Source: Uloborus plumipes | Lineage: Eukaryota; Arthropoda; Arachnida; Araneae; Uloboridae | Direction of reading: 5' to 3' | Assembly (NCBI GenBank): GCA_038373865.1 | Contig: JAXGGA010004513.1 | Span: forward strand, 1 to 64,000 | DNA length: 64,000 bases | In this document: piece by piece, positions 1 through 11,558 of the stretch | Position numbering within the stretch: the stretch's first letter is position 1 | Layout: each line of letters starts with the position of its first letter | Notes under the pieces: generated by a model | Seen by the model: the letters and a program-made list of their open reading frames with translations, nothing else | Database searches by the model: none | Told to the model about the DNA's origin: nothing | Position numbers and translations under genes: made by a program

Positions 1-111
1 CCACTAGTGTACTTGACATGGAATGACTCTATTATTATTTTGAGTAAAACTTTTGCTACTTGAACAAAATTGTTTTCTGATTCAAATTTAATTTAACTTA
101 ATTTAACAAAA

Positions 112-2042
112 TATTAATGCAGGGCTTCCCAAACTTTTTAAGCAGCGGACCCCTTTCATGAAACAAAGTTCGAAGCGGACCCCTGTCGTTAGAGAAAGTG
201 CAAAGATAATTTTTGTTCGTAGTGAATTGAACTTTAAATAAATCAACTAGTAGCATATGTAGGATTTTCCTCCAGTGGGAGATTCATTTTTTCTCAACCA
301 AATGTGAACATTGTTTGCCCCCCCCCCCCCCGCTCCCCTCAAAGTAAATGAAGTTGAAAATTTAACTTAAACCAGACCTGGGCTAGATTTCTTGACGGTT
401 ACTTCAGCGGGAGAAAAACAAATTATGGCGCATTTTGCTCGTAATCTCAATTTTACAGTCATAAATATTCAAATTTATCTTTTTTCAGTAAAAAGAAGTT
501 CATATTTACTAATATATCTTTCGTAACAAAGACCGTAAGTTAAACTGCACTTTTACATTTGTAATATAAACATAGTTTAAGTGCATAAATTTTTGCATAC
601 TGTACCTTAAAAAAAAAAAAAAAAAAAAGCAATTTTATACGATTTGTGGCGATGTTAGAGCAGTTTTTGGGGCACCCATCCCCAGAAAATTTTAAAATTT
701 TAAGCCTTAAAAACGTGCCAGTAGGCCTTTTTCTAGACCTATTAGGAGGAGCAATAGGCAGGGCCTGATTACCCAAAAGGCTCAGGAAGCTTGAGCTTCC
801 CCTTAGAATTTTCAGAGGGCCAAAAATGACTGAATAACTGCTTAAAAATTCACAGTTCCTGCTTTTAAATTCAGCCTTAAAAAGAGCTAGTTTGAATAAA
901 ATAAAATTTTAATAGTCTTACAATGTACTTTTATTGTAATTTTGGAAAGTGATAAATCTGATTCAACAACAAACCACCCTCAGTTGCTGATGTACAAATT
1001 TCTATGCGTTTGGAAAGGAAAGGGGGGGGGGGGAGTAAGAGGAGAGAAAACCAACTTTATGAGCTGAACTTTGCAGGGCCATTTTCAGAAAAGTTTTCCA
1101 AGGCAAACGTAGAGGGCCCTGAAATGAGGTTGAGCTTCCCCTAACTTCAGGGGTTAATCGGGCCCTGGCAATAGGTCCAATACAGCACATCAGGCGATTT
1201 TTCAAAACCCTTGCTTTAAAAATTCTCTTTTGAAAGATCTTTTGCCTAACAATTAGATTAAATGAGGTATGGGGATAATCTGTTTTTTTTTTTTTTTTTA
1301 ATTGAAGTTTCAATGAATAATTTCTTGCAATATGCTAAATTACAGCTTTTCATACGCACTTTTAGAGTTTGATTATGTTAGGAAAGAGGGATATTTGTGC
1401 GCTCCACAATTTTTTTAGAAATGGAAACATTATAAACGTAGGAATCTGCCATTTGGGTAACGAAGAGGTGCAAGGAAAGATCCCCGGATATTTTTAAAAA
1501 TTAAAATTTACAATTTCAAACGTACTCTAACCCTGATGATATTAAGGAGAGTGGAGATCAGTAACTGTTCCCTAGAAATTTTTCGAAAGTATAGTTGTAA
1601 GAGCACTAATCCATACGATTAACGGTGAATTCATGTGGGAGTAAGTTTCGGAGACCGTCTCCGGTAAGTTCTTGAAATTGAGGTCTTAAAAGTATCTTGG
1701 AAGGTAGTTTCCAAAGCTTAGCCTGAAGTTATGTCAATCAAATATTCATATTAACATGTCTATCAAATATTCATATAAACATGATGACATACAGTACGAT
1801 TTTGTCAGAGCAGAAAACGGTTTGACCGCATGATCTTTCAGCAACCTGTCTCAAAATATTGAGTATGGCATAAAGGGCAACTGCATACTTCGAAACGGAA
1901 AACTCTGGTTTTCAAAAGCCAAAAAGTAATTTTAAAGCTTTAAAACCTTTTTTTTTTTGTGACTCACCGCGGACCCTCGACTAAAGCTCGGCGGACCCCT
2001 AATGGGTCCGCGGACCACAGTTTGGGAAGCCCTGTATTAATG
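112..2042. mobile_element. hAT-type non-autonomous element with perfect 8-bp target duplication
   Basis: The element body is 120-2034 (1915 bp). Its ends are CAGGGCTTCCCAAACTTT on the left and the inverse of CAGGGCTTCCCAAACTGT on the right. It is flanked by the identical 8-mer TATTAATG at 112-119 and 2035-2042. CAGGG termini plus an 8-bp duplication are the hallmark of the hAT superfamily. The subterminal regions both carry GCGGACCCC motifs. No transposase reading frame survives, so the element is non-autonomous and would need enzyme in trans. A second hAT element is nested inside at 759-1167. Class assignment is strong; the exact family cannot be named. Confidence 0.9.
751..1175. mobile_element. 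hAT-type MITE nested inside the 112-2042 element
   Basis: The body is 759-1167 (409 bp). Its ends are CAGGGCCTGATTACCC and GGGTTAATCGGGCCCTG, which are inverted copies of each other with small mismatches. The 8-mer GCAATAGG occurs immediately on both sides, at 751-758 and 1168-1175. The nesting shows that it inserted after the outer element. Near-terminal sequences GAGCTTCCCCTTA and GAGCTTCCCCTAA appear in the same orientation at both ends. It includes a 12-G run at 1022-1033 and has no coding capacity. Confidence 0.88.
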
Positions 2043-2384
2043 AATTCCAAAGTATTTTACGAGCGATTACTTCAACTAACTGTCTTTGATATTTCTAGCA
2101 GTATTTTGGACGCAATTCAAACTTATAACAAAACTTGTAGAAAAGTTCATAAACTAAATGCTCTCAAAGCAGGAAAATTTACTTTTGACGTGACTATAAC
2201 ATGCGTGTAACTAAACGTTCAGCTTCATGAGTAGTTTTAAAGAAAATGACAGACCCTGTACGTGTTTTGGCACCTAACGATTTGGAGAGAGAATTCAAAC
2301 TCGGGAATGACAGCTGACGTCACTTTGTCTGAAGTTTCTGAGAATAATGCGTAATTTTCGTTTTAAAAGTTTTAAACGGGGAAA
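2043..2384. other. Unannotated stretch, 342 bp
   Basis: AT-rich sequence between two transposon copies. An 83-codon frame runs through part of it but begins inside the hAT element and has no recognisable motif. I see no gene. Confidence 0.5.
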
Positions 2385-2990
2385 TGTTTCATTTTTGTTG
2401 ATTTTTAGGGTTCAAACCCCCTCCGAAAATTTTCAAAACTATTACAAAAATGCTTTTCATAGTTTCTAACTAAAAAAATTATTATTGCTATTTTATTTTG
2501 ATTTTCTTTTTTACTTTGAAACTGCATTTGAAAAATGAAATTATCATTATTAAATAATTGAAGTACAAATTAAGGGTTTTTTTCTGCAATGTTTATTGTT
2601 ATTGTAGTTATTGTAAACATAATTTCTTAACAATATATCTTTCCCTTCGAATTTTTTATACCACTAAAAAAAAATAAAAAAATAAAAACACACCAAAATT
2701 CTTCAAATTTGTACGTACCAAACTCTACATTTAATACATCTTACAAGAGTCCCATAAGATAGAAATTTCAAAAGTACTCCTTATGAGTAAACTCAACTAT
2801 CCAGATTTGTTTTCCTTCATTGAAAAGATGAGTCTTTTTTTTTTTTTTTTCATTTTTCATGTGACTCCCTTTTAACATACATTTTAACGAAAATCAAGAA
2901 CATGACATCAAATTTTATTGACATTATAGATTTCACAAGAAATAGGTTTGATAAAACCCTCCCAGAAACTAAAGGCTGGTTAGGGCCTTG
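2385..2990 (-). repeat. Dispersed hAT-like repeat, copy A
   Basis: This stretch matches 12812-13375 in inverted orientation. Shared blocks include the GGGTTCAAACCCCCTCCG region, the ATGAAATTATCATT region and a block around CATCTTACAAGAGT. In element orientation the start is the inverse of 2981-2990 (CAAGGCCCTAACCAG), which corresponds to CAGGGTCGTAACCAGAC in copy B. CAGGG-type ends suggest hAT, but I could not find a clean 8-bp duplication. Non-coding. Confidence 0.7.
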
Positions 2991-3111
2991 CCTCTAGTAA
3001 GGCCCCTATGTAAGGGGAGCTGACTTTTCCCACATTTTGGTTTCAAAAAGACACGTGTGGTTCCACTGGTACTTGTATAAAAACAGCGTTGAAGAAAACT
3101 AGTCCTATAAA

Positions 3112-3255
3112 TCTGTACCTCAGAACCAGACTAACGTAAGTCCACTTTCGTCATTTTTCGGTAGAGGGGAAAAACGATTGTCGAATACATCGTTTTTCCC
3201 TTCTACTGAAAAATGACGAAAGTGGACTTACGTTAGTCTGGTTCTGAGGTACAGA
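3112..3255. repeat. Near-perfect 144-bp palindrome (hairpin element)
   Basis: The left arm beginning TCTGTACCTCAGAACCAGAC is repeated inverted at the right end. The arms are about 70 nt each with only two or three mismatches and almost no loop, so a single strand would fold into one long hairpin. A longer, more diverged relative with the same ends lies at 34164-34413, showing that this is a dispersed foldback or MITE-like family and not a chance structure. The target duplication is not clear. Confidence 0.85.
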
Positions 3256-4807
3256 AATATAAACTTCAGATGGCTGACCTAATTGAAGTTTAACCGTTCC
3301 AACTAATAAAATGAGGCTATTTCATTCATTTAAATTGTAGACAAGCAATAAGGATGAAAATGGGTTTCTTCACCGGAAATATTTCCTCATAAGCTAGAAT
3401 TTAATCTGAGAATTCAGTTATCTCACTAGATTTACTCAATGTGGCGTATTTTGACGATCTACCGTTGATTAAACTAATGAATTTAAACGAGATTGGATCC
3501 AAAGCCGTCTTGGAATCAAAATGTCGGATAAGTTGGCCTGTCCTCTATAGGGGTTCTAGCCTCTAGTACATTGACGTGTGTGTATGAGAGGAGGAAATGT
3601 GGACATCACTGCCCCAGAGTTGCGGAGAGCGAGGATCAGAAGAGAACCTGTCCACTTGCAGATGCTAGTAGACATCTAGGCTTGCAGAGGCTCTATGTCC
3701 AATATGGGAAAGGAGCGAACATCAACTGCGGTCGAGTGAGAACAAATACCAATCGTGATTGCTCAACAAACACTACACAATTTCACAAAACCGATTTCGG
3801 AAAACGAGGTTTCGGTTAAAAGAACCATAAAATCGAGGTTCTAGAATACATCATTGAAATAAGCGTTTGAAATTACATCCAGGGAGGTTCAGATTTCTTA
3901 TGATACAGTATACTTCACATTCAAAACAAATTACGTATATTCAAGAGAAAAAGATTGAGTCATATTACGATACGTTGGGCGTACGGGTTTGTGCGAACTC
4001 CAAAGCTTTAAAAATTCTTTTTCATGAAATTTCAGTACAGTTGGCATACTTAAAAATTTGATTCCTTAAATCTGTATTGCTAAAAAATAAAAAATTGACA
4101 GAAAAGGATGTTAATTTGCGGCAAACTTATTGCTTGAACAAAAAACTGCATTATTTTTCACACCAAGAATTTTCTTCCGACAATTCTTTATTCATGGCAG
4201 TGACCAAAAATACGACTTTCCGTTGAACAATTTCTCTTCTTCAGCTGGCATCACAGTTATTTGGCACCGTTCGTATTTTTTATCTGTTTTCCTGTCGCCA
4301 TTTTTGTTTTGTTTAGTTGTTTTCTGCCCCAAACGTCTATACCAGCGCTGAAAGTTTATTTAATGTATTTTTCTGCTTTTCGAGTGAATAAAAAATATTT
4401 ACATTTCCTGAATAGCTCCCTTTGAAAAGAAATGTCGGGAATAATAATTTTTGACGGAATCGGAGCAGCTGGGGTACTTCGCTTGATTATATTACTATTG
4501 CTGAAAAGTTTTTCCAGATGTTGAAAAATTACCCTCATTGAAAAAGTACACAAGTTTTTGTTGCTCTAGCGGGAAGTGTGTATAATTATGTGCGGTATCG
4601 AAAAAAATAAGAAAGTACATAAAGCAGTAAGGCTTTACTTCACGCAAATTCTATGGAGATTCTTTTGGCAGATGTCCACAAAATATATAAAATTCGTTAC
4701 CCTTTTAGTTCTATTTCTAATAGTTAAGTTCCATGCAATGATGTTTCCTATTGTGGTACTTTGATTTGCGTTAATAACAACAAAATTCAAATAGATAGGT
4801 TTTAAAA
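3256..4807. other. Unannotated stretch, about 1.55 kb
   Basis: No recognisable gene or repeat. An 82-codon frame at 3571-3819 (+) lies in slightly GC-richer DNA, but its product resembles nothing I know and it lacks clear splice or start context. The rest is AT-rich with short random frames on both strands. Confidence 0.4.
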
Positions 4808-5120
4808 TACTGTCTGGTTTTCTAAGGTAAAACCTTCCTCGTATTTACGTATGCATCAGGTCTTCTCTGATCTTACCAAAATAGGGGTGAAATGTAAGAT
4901 AACAATAAGGGGAAGAATAATAAAAAGCATTTTGAGCCGTATCCAAACAACGTAGAACAATGCTGATTTCAAATACATAGTTTAGTGCAATATGTCAAAA
5001 GGATAGCAAGTGCAAGTTTTGAATTGAAAACTTCGGAAAGTCCGGACTCACAACCCATCACCCCTTTTTTAAGTGGAACGGTTCGCGAATGCTAGGTGCG
5101 GCTTTCACGGACGGACAGTA
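4808..5120 (+). mobile_element. TACTGTC-type MITE (long form)
   Basis: The ends are TACTGTCTGG and GGACAGTA. The outer TA on each side is consistent with a TA target duplication around CTGTC...GACAG termini, as in Tc1/mariner-type MITEs. The interior matches copies at 31333-31646 and, inverted, 35005-35313. Shared blocks include GCATCAGGTCTTCTCTGATC, AGCCGTAT and ACCCATCACCCC. Shorter relatives lie at 25807-26017 and 57948-58159. Non-coding. Confidence 0.82.
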
Positions 5121-5473
5121 CGTTTTTCTAATAAGAAAATACAAATTCTGAACATTAGATTACCACAATGAATAAGATCCGGGATTCCAAATTCCATCCA
5201 CCTCCTAAGTTCGCTGGTTCGTATCTGTATTCAGTCAGAGGATTTTCAAAATTTTGAAAAATTGTCAGCATCCATATCCTATGATTATACGGGAGTTTAA
5301 AGATACCTTGAGTATCTAACACACTTTAAAGCTACTTAACAAAGTGGCTGGCTGTAATTTTATTTTCAAAGGAAGTCGTGCGAAATATTCGTTTATTTTT
5401 CGTAAACATGATTACTTAACTAGGGTTTCATCCTTAACAAAATAATACTCCAGTAAAAAGTCTATTAGCATTA
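5121..5473. other. Unannotated stretch, 353 bp
   Basis: AT-rich single-copy-looking sequence between two MITEs. No frame of interest was seen. Confidence 0.5.
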
Positions 5474-5804
5474 GGTCAGTGCAGAGCCGCTATATAGACA
5501 GGCCGACGCATCAAGCTTGAGTTCAACCACTTTTTTCGATCCATTCATTAACTTTCAAAAACTTTCTAATTTTCACTGTTGCGGAGCTAGGGTTACCAGA
5601 GTAAAATTTCAGACATTGCCAAGCTTTGCCAAATGCCACGTGCCGCTAATCATTGTTCATGATGAAAATTACCAAAACGCGATACTTGCCAGAAAAGACA
5701 AACATGTATCAACCGACTGAAAAAACATAACACGCGCTGGATCTAAAGTGGTGAAACTTAATCTAGATGCGTTGGCTAGTCTATATAGGGGCCTTAGGTC
5801 AGTG
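5474..5804. mobile_element. CTATATA-type hAT MITE, copy 1, with 8-bp duplication
   Basis: The body is 5482-5796 (315 bp). It begins CAGAGCCGCTATATAGACAG and ends CTATATAGGGGCCTTA. The 8-mer GGTCAGTG flanks it at 5474-5481 and 5797-5804. Other copies lie at 19084-19343 and 46651-46948. The conserved subterminal block includes GACGCATCAAG, CACCACTTTGGATCC and its inverse. The insertion point coincides with the CAGTG end of a probable older hAT relic at 5800-6223. Confidence 0.88.
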
Positions 5805-6223
5805 ATAAATAAACTTTTTTTACACGCAGACTCATCTCGCGATGAATCTCTCGGGCCAGAACAGACATAATTTTTTACAGTTTTTTTTTATAATTCTGGA
5901 TATTATCAAGAAAACATGTAAAATAAAAGCCGAGTACTGTTATTATTACTACTTGGCGAATTTCGTTACTGAGAAGTTTGTATATGTTTGCAGAAACCAA
6001 TAATTTTTGAATATTTGGCTGTTAATCCACAATATTTTGGGAATCAAAGTACATGAACGAAAAAGAATTGGCTGTGAGTTGGCGAGGACTGGAAGTATTG
6101 TCTAAGACGGTTTTGCAGCTGGTTTTGAAGTTCCAATACATGGGTTTTAGCTTGTAACATTGAGCTTATGGATTCGCCTTTCGGGCCAATTTCCACCCGC
6201 GGACCGTAGATTTGGCACCACTG
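5800..6223. mobile_element. Probable old hAT-like relic
   Basis: The left end CAGTGATAAATAAACTTTTT and the inverse of the right end, CAGTGGTGCCAAATCTACGG, resemble degenerate hAT termini with subterminal CGGGCC and CCGCGGACC motifs. The flanking octamers share only TAGGT, so the target duplication is eroded or the call is wrong. The younger MITE at 5482-5796 interrupts its left boundary. No coding capacity. Confidence 0.42.
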
Positions 6224-7188
6224 ACATAGGTGAATTATAAATCGTCTGTTTATTTGAAAAGTTCGTACGAGCCTCTAAGTGCAAGAAGGATGGGAAATTT
6301 AATTTTTAGGGTATTTCGTATAGCTCTCTTATCGTACTAGTGACGTTACAGAAATTCATGAAACGTTATCTGTTGGTTTGGTATAAAAGGATCATTCAAT
6401 TTCATAGAATAAAAGACCGATTAATATTATTTATCTTTCTCTCGCTGAGAAGAAACAATCAATTTATAAGAAAGTCTCCCTTTCTGAAAGTAGCTTTAAC
6501 AACGATGCGAGGTAGGGGAAATGTATTGCATTACAAAAATAATCTACAGCATCAACCCGCCACCATTGGGGAACGGACCTGTACTTAAAAAGCCGTTGCA
6601 TTAATAAATAAACTTACAGAGCTGATTGCTGAATTCCCACTACCATTCGAAACAACACAGACTGGATTTTTATCTATGAACTCCATTTGGAAATAAATAC
6701 AGAAGTCAGCTTCAAAGCGAAATGCTGAGGATTTCGTTCAACAAACTCAAATGATGTGGGAAGAGACAGTTTTTTGAATGAGTATCAAGAGCAGTAGAGC
6801 CTTGACTATGCGAGTATATGAAAAAAAAAATCCCTAGTTATGGGCATGATTAAAGGTTTTTCTCAAATTTGGATCGTTGTTGAATTGTAATATTGCAGCT
6901 CTAGTTCACGGGAGAAACTTATACTTACGGTGTTAGAACTTAGATATTGCATTTTCATAGCTGTGAAATTTTAATTAATTTTTAACTATGATTTATATAA
7001 GCATATACTTTGAAATCAATTGAAATACACTGATTTGACCTGTTATTGTTCGACTTGCTTAGTCATATACTACAAATTGGCCATGGTAAGGCTAGATGAA
7101 CTCTATTATTTTCAGGAAATACGCGACAAAAATATTCAAAAATATTAAAACAATTTTTTCCACAATTTAATCATATTTAAAGTATTTG
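6224..7188. other. Unannotated stretch, about 0.97 kb
   Basis: AT-rich. An 82-codon plus frame (6340-6588) has no recognised motif. I see no repeat pair elsewhere in the window and no gene. Confidence 0.45.
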
Positions 7189-7425
7189 ACTCAAAGTTCG
7201 ATTCCCATTGTTAGGCTCGACGGTCGACTCAGCCTTCCATCCTTTCAATGGATAAAAAAAATGCTTACCAAGCGTGCTTGGGAACGAAACCCTGGAGGTT
7301 CCGCTTTCGGCTGACTACGTTACCAGAACATTTGCCTTGCACACCACAGCCCTCGGTCAAGAAAACTGAGATTGGCGCATCAGGCCTTGTCCTCCATGGG
7401 CTGTTGCGCCACTGAGTTTAGTTTG
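7189..7425 (+). mobile_element. tRNA-derived SINE, second family, 5'-truncated
   Basis: The copy begins near a polymerase III B-box (GTTCGATTCCC at about 7196). It continues with a conserved body: GGTCGACTCAGCC, ACCAAGCGTGCTTGGGAAC, TTCGGCTGACTACGTTACC, CTTGCACACCACAGCCCTC, then CATGGGCTGTTGCGCCACTG. A related, more diverged copy lies at 23519-23690. The A-box half of the head is missing. Non-coding retroelement. Confidence 0.7.
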
Positions 7426-8364
7426 GTTTTCTTTTCATAGAACGATTCGCAATGACTCACAAGCAAAAACTCACTCTTTCCCCTTTTCTTTCATTTTTTT
7501 TCTCTTTTCATTCTTTTCTCTTTTCTAGTAATTTGAAAAAAGTAGTTATAGCATTGCTCACGTTCTAATTCTTATTCATTATACCAAATTTGTACAAAAT
7601 TAACGCTTTTTATAATTACATCCACTACCACAACACAATTTAATTGTATTTCTATTGGAAGTTTTTCTCCTTCTTGTGGGAACAAGCAAAGAAACTGACC
7701 ATTTTGAATCATGGTTTATTTTGAACACTTAGTTGCAAATATTCGTCTCTTATTTTTGTACTGAAAAGACAAAATATCTCTCATATTCAGTGAAAAAAAA
7801 TTATAATAGCATTTTTTCTTGGCAAAGTGCCTGAGCCAAACGATTTTGAGCGCTTTCCGGTTTTGGTCATTTTTTTCTCTAGCAGAGGCAGAGTCTGGCC
7901 GTTCTGGTAGTTTTCCAAGACGGGAAGAGCACATCGATAAAAAAATATCGATATCTTTAATGTAGAAAGCATTTTTTCATCGTTTAATTTTACAAAAGCA
8001 GCACAAATGAATATTTGTAATCAATAGAAAAGTGAAAGATAGTTTTGGTTTAAGGAAATGCCCAAAAAATGTAGCTGTTTGGAGTAAAATCATCAAAGTA
8101 GTTTTATAAAATGGAAAATTATCCAATCAATATATTTCCAGTAGCTATACTGAAGACTTAAACGAACTTTTTACTTTAAAAGTTATTTTTGCTTCATTAC
8201 GTAATATTTCTGCAGTTTGTTACATTGCTTCTAAAGCTTTTTTCTATACTGTTTTTTTTCACGGCTTATGTATAAGTTCCTAGTGCACCTATGTACTAAT
8301 TTTTTACAAATGTTTTTTAAGTCGTCAATGTCCAAACTGAATTTTTTTATAAGAATAAAGAACA
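7426..8364. other. Unannotated stretch, about 0.94 kb
   Basis: AT-rich, with T-rich runs near 7480-7540. Short minus frames around 7716-7972 overlap each other and carry no known motif. No gene seen. Confidence 0.45.
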
Positions 8365-8365
8365 A

Positions 8366-9083
8366 CTAGGTGACCCATGCGGAATTCCGCAAAAAAAAAA
8401 AAAAAAACTCTAAACTTAAAATTTAATACGACAATTTTTATTGGCTTCATTTGCACAACATCGCCATCTACTGCCGTCGTTCTGACAACTTTTCAAAGAG
8501 ATCAAAGACACGTTCACTTTTACAACTACTACAAAAGTGATACCCTATATTAAAATCAAATACACAAGGCTACTACTAAACTAAATACTAACGTTATCGC
8601 AAAACTACCATAGTATTTTGAAACAATAAAAGTTACAATTAAGGTTTACCGAGCTAAGCCTTGGCTTGAAATGTCGCATTTAAAATTGATTTGAACAACA
8701 ATGTAACGATTTTAACAGTTGAGCAAAAAATTTAACTTTTTCAAACTTTAATCGCTTATAAGTCGCTTAAACGTGGATTTTCGAGATTCTCGTTACGCGG
8801 CGCTAGCGGAGAAACGTTCTAAAGAACGCATTTTTTTTAATCTTTCGAATGAAATCAAAATGGAAACGATACGACAATTATTTCGCTAGATAGAGTCAAT
8901 TTTGTGCCCAAAAATTGAAGTTCGAATAAAAAACGAACCGACACTTTTTAGAGGGTGGGTCTAATTTTCGTCAATAGCCCGCGGGATAAGCTTCAAAATC
9001 ATAAATTTTCTTGCAATTCGATAAAGAAATGAGCGAGTTTCGACCGGGTATAGGATTCGGCTTAGAGAAATAATATATGGAGA
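8366..9083 (-). mobile_element. Complete non-autonomous Helitron, 718 bp
   Basis: Read on the minus strand, the element begins TCTCCATATATTATTTC at 9083 and ends at 8366 with the palindrome GCGGAATTCCGC, a short spacer and CTAG, followed by host T. Host A precedes the TC end. TC start, 3' hairpin, CTAG end and A/T insertion site are the defining Helitron features. A 17-nt T run (minus strand) precedes the hairpin. No Rep/helicase frame is present, so it needs an autonomous partner. Confidence 0.82.
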
Positions 9084-9270
9084 TTATCCTGTTTAATCGC
9101 GTTAATCTTAAAAAAAAAAGATAAATAAAAGATACAGCAACAAATTGCTTAATCCATTGTTGCGATCGTGACAATTAAAAAAATATATGTGTTTGCAAAA
9201 CTCAGAACTTTTAATTTTGACTTTTAATTTCGAAAGGTTTGAACATAAAAACCGTTTTTGTATCTTTATA

Positions 9271-9465
9271 TGTTCGATCCTAGCCGATCAAAGATCCAAT
9301 GTCTTCATTAATGGTGGCCGGAGCACGTTAAGAATGTTCGTGGTCACAAAGTCCTCCAAGTGAAAGAATACCTCTGGGGGTATTGCTCGGCTTCTGGTCC
9401 AGACCTCTATCTAACTGGTTAAACCACGAGTTGCGGTAGGTTGCGGTAGGTACGGGGGTCCTGGA
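9271..9465 (+). mobile_element. tRNA-derived SINE, first family, 5'-truncated copy
   Basis: It starts at the B-box (TGTTCGATCC) and matches the body of the full copy at 11569-11852: GCCGATCAAAGATCCA, GGTCACAAAGTCCTCCAAGT, AACCACGAGTTG and GGTAGGTACGGGGGTCCTGG. TTGCGGTAGG is duplicated in tandem at about 9431-9450. It is missing the tRNA A-box half and part of the middle. Confidence 0.78.
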
Positions 9466-9527
9466 TAAAAAAGTGAAAAGTGTATCTTTATACAGTATCA
9501 ACATTCTACTTTTTTTAAAACATGATA

Positions 9528-9690
9528 TACAGGGAATGCTGGTTAACTGAATCAGGAGTTAATAGAATCAACCGCTTTAATGAATTAAATCATTAAAAAC
9601 AGAACAAAATCCAATCGTACTGAATTAGCCGCTTTATTGAATCAAAACTGTTTAGAATGAACGTGATTCATGTAAGCGGCGACTGCTGTA
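9528..9690. mobile_element. pogo/Tigger-like MITE, 163 bp
   Basis: TA-flanked ends. The inverse of the right end reads TACAGCAGTCGCCGCTTACA, a typical pogo-type terminus. The left end TACAGGGAATGCTGGTTAAC is diverged. Internal ACCGCTTTAATGAATT and AGCCGCTTTATTGAAT repeats fit the alternating AAGCGG/TGAATC pattern of such elements. No coding capacity. Confidence 0.6.
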
Positions 9691-9763
9691 TTACTGTTTA
9701 TTTCATAACAGTTTGATTCAAATCATCATAAAAGAGATGTAAATTTTGTGCAAGTAATCTTTT

Positions 9764-10127
9764 ATTGTGTATTTTGTAAAAAATAGCTGTTGTTTTTACA
9801 ATAATAATACAGCTAATTTTGTAATAATAAACTGTAAAAATTGCAAGTTTTACAGTAATAAACTGTTAAATTGCTGCTTCACAGTAATAAACTAAAATTG
9901 CTTGTGCATTTTACAGTTTTAAACTGGAACCTCTGCTGCCAGTATTATACTGTTGTTTTTAAAGTATAATACAGCTAATTTTGTGGTGATAAACTGTACG
10001 ATTGTGGTAATAAACTGTAAATTGCTAGTTTAACAGTTTATTCCAGTGTATTTTACAGTTTTAAACTGGAACCTCTGCAGCCAGTATCATACTGCAAAAA
10101 CAACAGTTTACTTTTTGCAATGTATGC
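9764..10127. mobile_element. ACAGTAATAAACTG-rich MITE, copy 1
   Basis: The element consists of many short, partly inverted words such as ACAGTAATAAACTGT, CATTTTACAGTTTTAAACTG and AACCTCTGCTGCCAGTAT. Two similar halves (about 9800-9955 and 9960-10100) suggest an internal duplication. The right end is close to the inverse of TTGCAAAAAGTAAACTGTTG; the left end is a diverged version. Relatives are at 22385-22791 and 32735-32885. Boundaries are approximate. Confidence 0.7.
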
Positions 10128-11520
10128 ATATCTCTCCATAAGATATAACCGTAAGTTTTTTTTGTGAAGTTTTTATGTTTTGCAATCATAAATTATACTT
10201 CACTTATCAGAAGATGCTTCTAAATCTAATTCTGAAATTAAAAAGATGAAAAGTATCTGAATAAATGACTACGGATGGAAACTTATTCCTTAAACGTGGC
10301 TTTTTATTTTGAACTCCAAATCAACAAAAGTTCGAAAAAAAAAAAATCTTGTGACAGTCGTACTCCTCCCACGTCACTCTGAAGTTCAAGTAGATGTTTT
10401 TCACTATCTCGTAGAAGATATCGAATTCAACACAAGTTCTAGATTTCATTCAAAATCGAATCAATCATAAATTCACCCAGTCCGACAGAAAGAGTCTCTT
10501 CCAAAACAAAGAAGAAAACAAAATGTCACGAAAAAATCCCCTCTTGTCGCAGACGTAACTTTAAAATACAGTTCTTTCGGAAAATAATGCAGTTCTGAAA
10601 ATACCGAACGGGCAGGGAAAGAAGCGCAGTGGAAATCTCTTGTTGTAAATTGAAAGAAAGAGTAGAAGGAAAAAACGCCTTGGCATCGCTTGGAAAATAA
10701 GAAAGGAGAAAAACAGTTGATGTTTCCTCTGGTCTATCTAATGTATTATAACAGCACTCTCCCCCCCTCCCAGTTTTTTGTGAAATCCGAAAGAACATAA
10801 AATCGGATGGGTTTTGTGTTCAAGGACCAGTGCGTATCTCATGATCTGCAATCTTGAACTCACACAAAACTTGATGTATTTTCAGATCAGCAATCATGGC
10901 CAATTGAATTCTAAACGAGTTTATATTGAAACACTCTGAAAGAATATTTGTTATTTTTAGATTTCAACTCAAAAATAGGGTTAGAACGAGAATTTTAGAG
11001 TTTATCCAATTGTGGAACTTTCTCTATTATTGAATTCGGATTATGAGAAGTTCGTGTATAAGATGACTTTTTTTCTATTCTATTAGGCCTTATTTCCCCT
11101 CTTCCCTTTCCTTATTTTTGAAGTTCTGCTTCCTTTATTGTGATAGGAATGATATTTCATCAGGTAGTGGAAGTGTTAGTTGAAGTGATGTAAAAAATTG
11201 AATCTATCGAAACGGTTTTGTAATCCACCTAAAGCAATAACTACAAGAACTGTTTCTCCTTTTTTTTTTCAGAAAACGTTTTTTCCGATACATTTGCATT
11301 GAGAACCCCCCCCCCCCAACGCATTGAATGCTTTATTCCAGAAAAAAAATTCCTGTTTTTGAGAAACAACAAATTACAATTTATTTTTATTTTCTACCTC
11401 AGTAGTCATGTAGTCCGTTTTTCAGATTTACCCCAGAGTCTGCAACAGGGTGCGCCCCGGTGCTCCCTCTCCTAGGATGTCCACTAGCTCCCTGCTCCTT
11501 CGGGTGATAAAGCCCATGTC
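10128..11520. other. Unannotated stretch, about 1.4 kb
   Basis: AT-rich, with a 12-C run at 11306-11317. A 90-codon minus frame at 10526-10798 has no recognised motif. I see no gene or repeat pair. Confidence 0.45.
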
Positions 11521-11558
11521 CTATACACACACACGTCTGCACACATACACACACACAC
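11521..11558. repeat. Imperfect (AC)n microsatellite
   Basis: Runs of ACACAC interrupted by GTCTGC and T. It directly abuts the 5' target duplication of the SINE at 11569. Confidence 0.85.
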
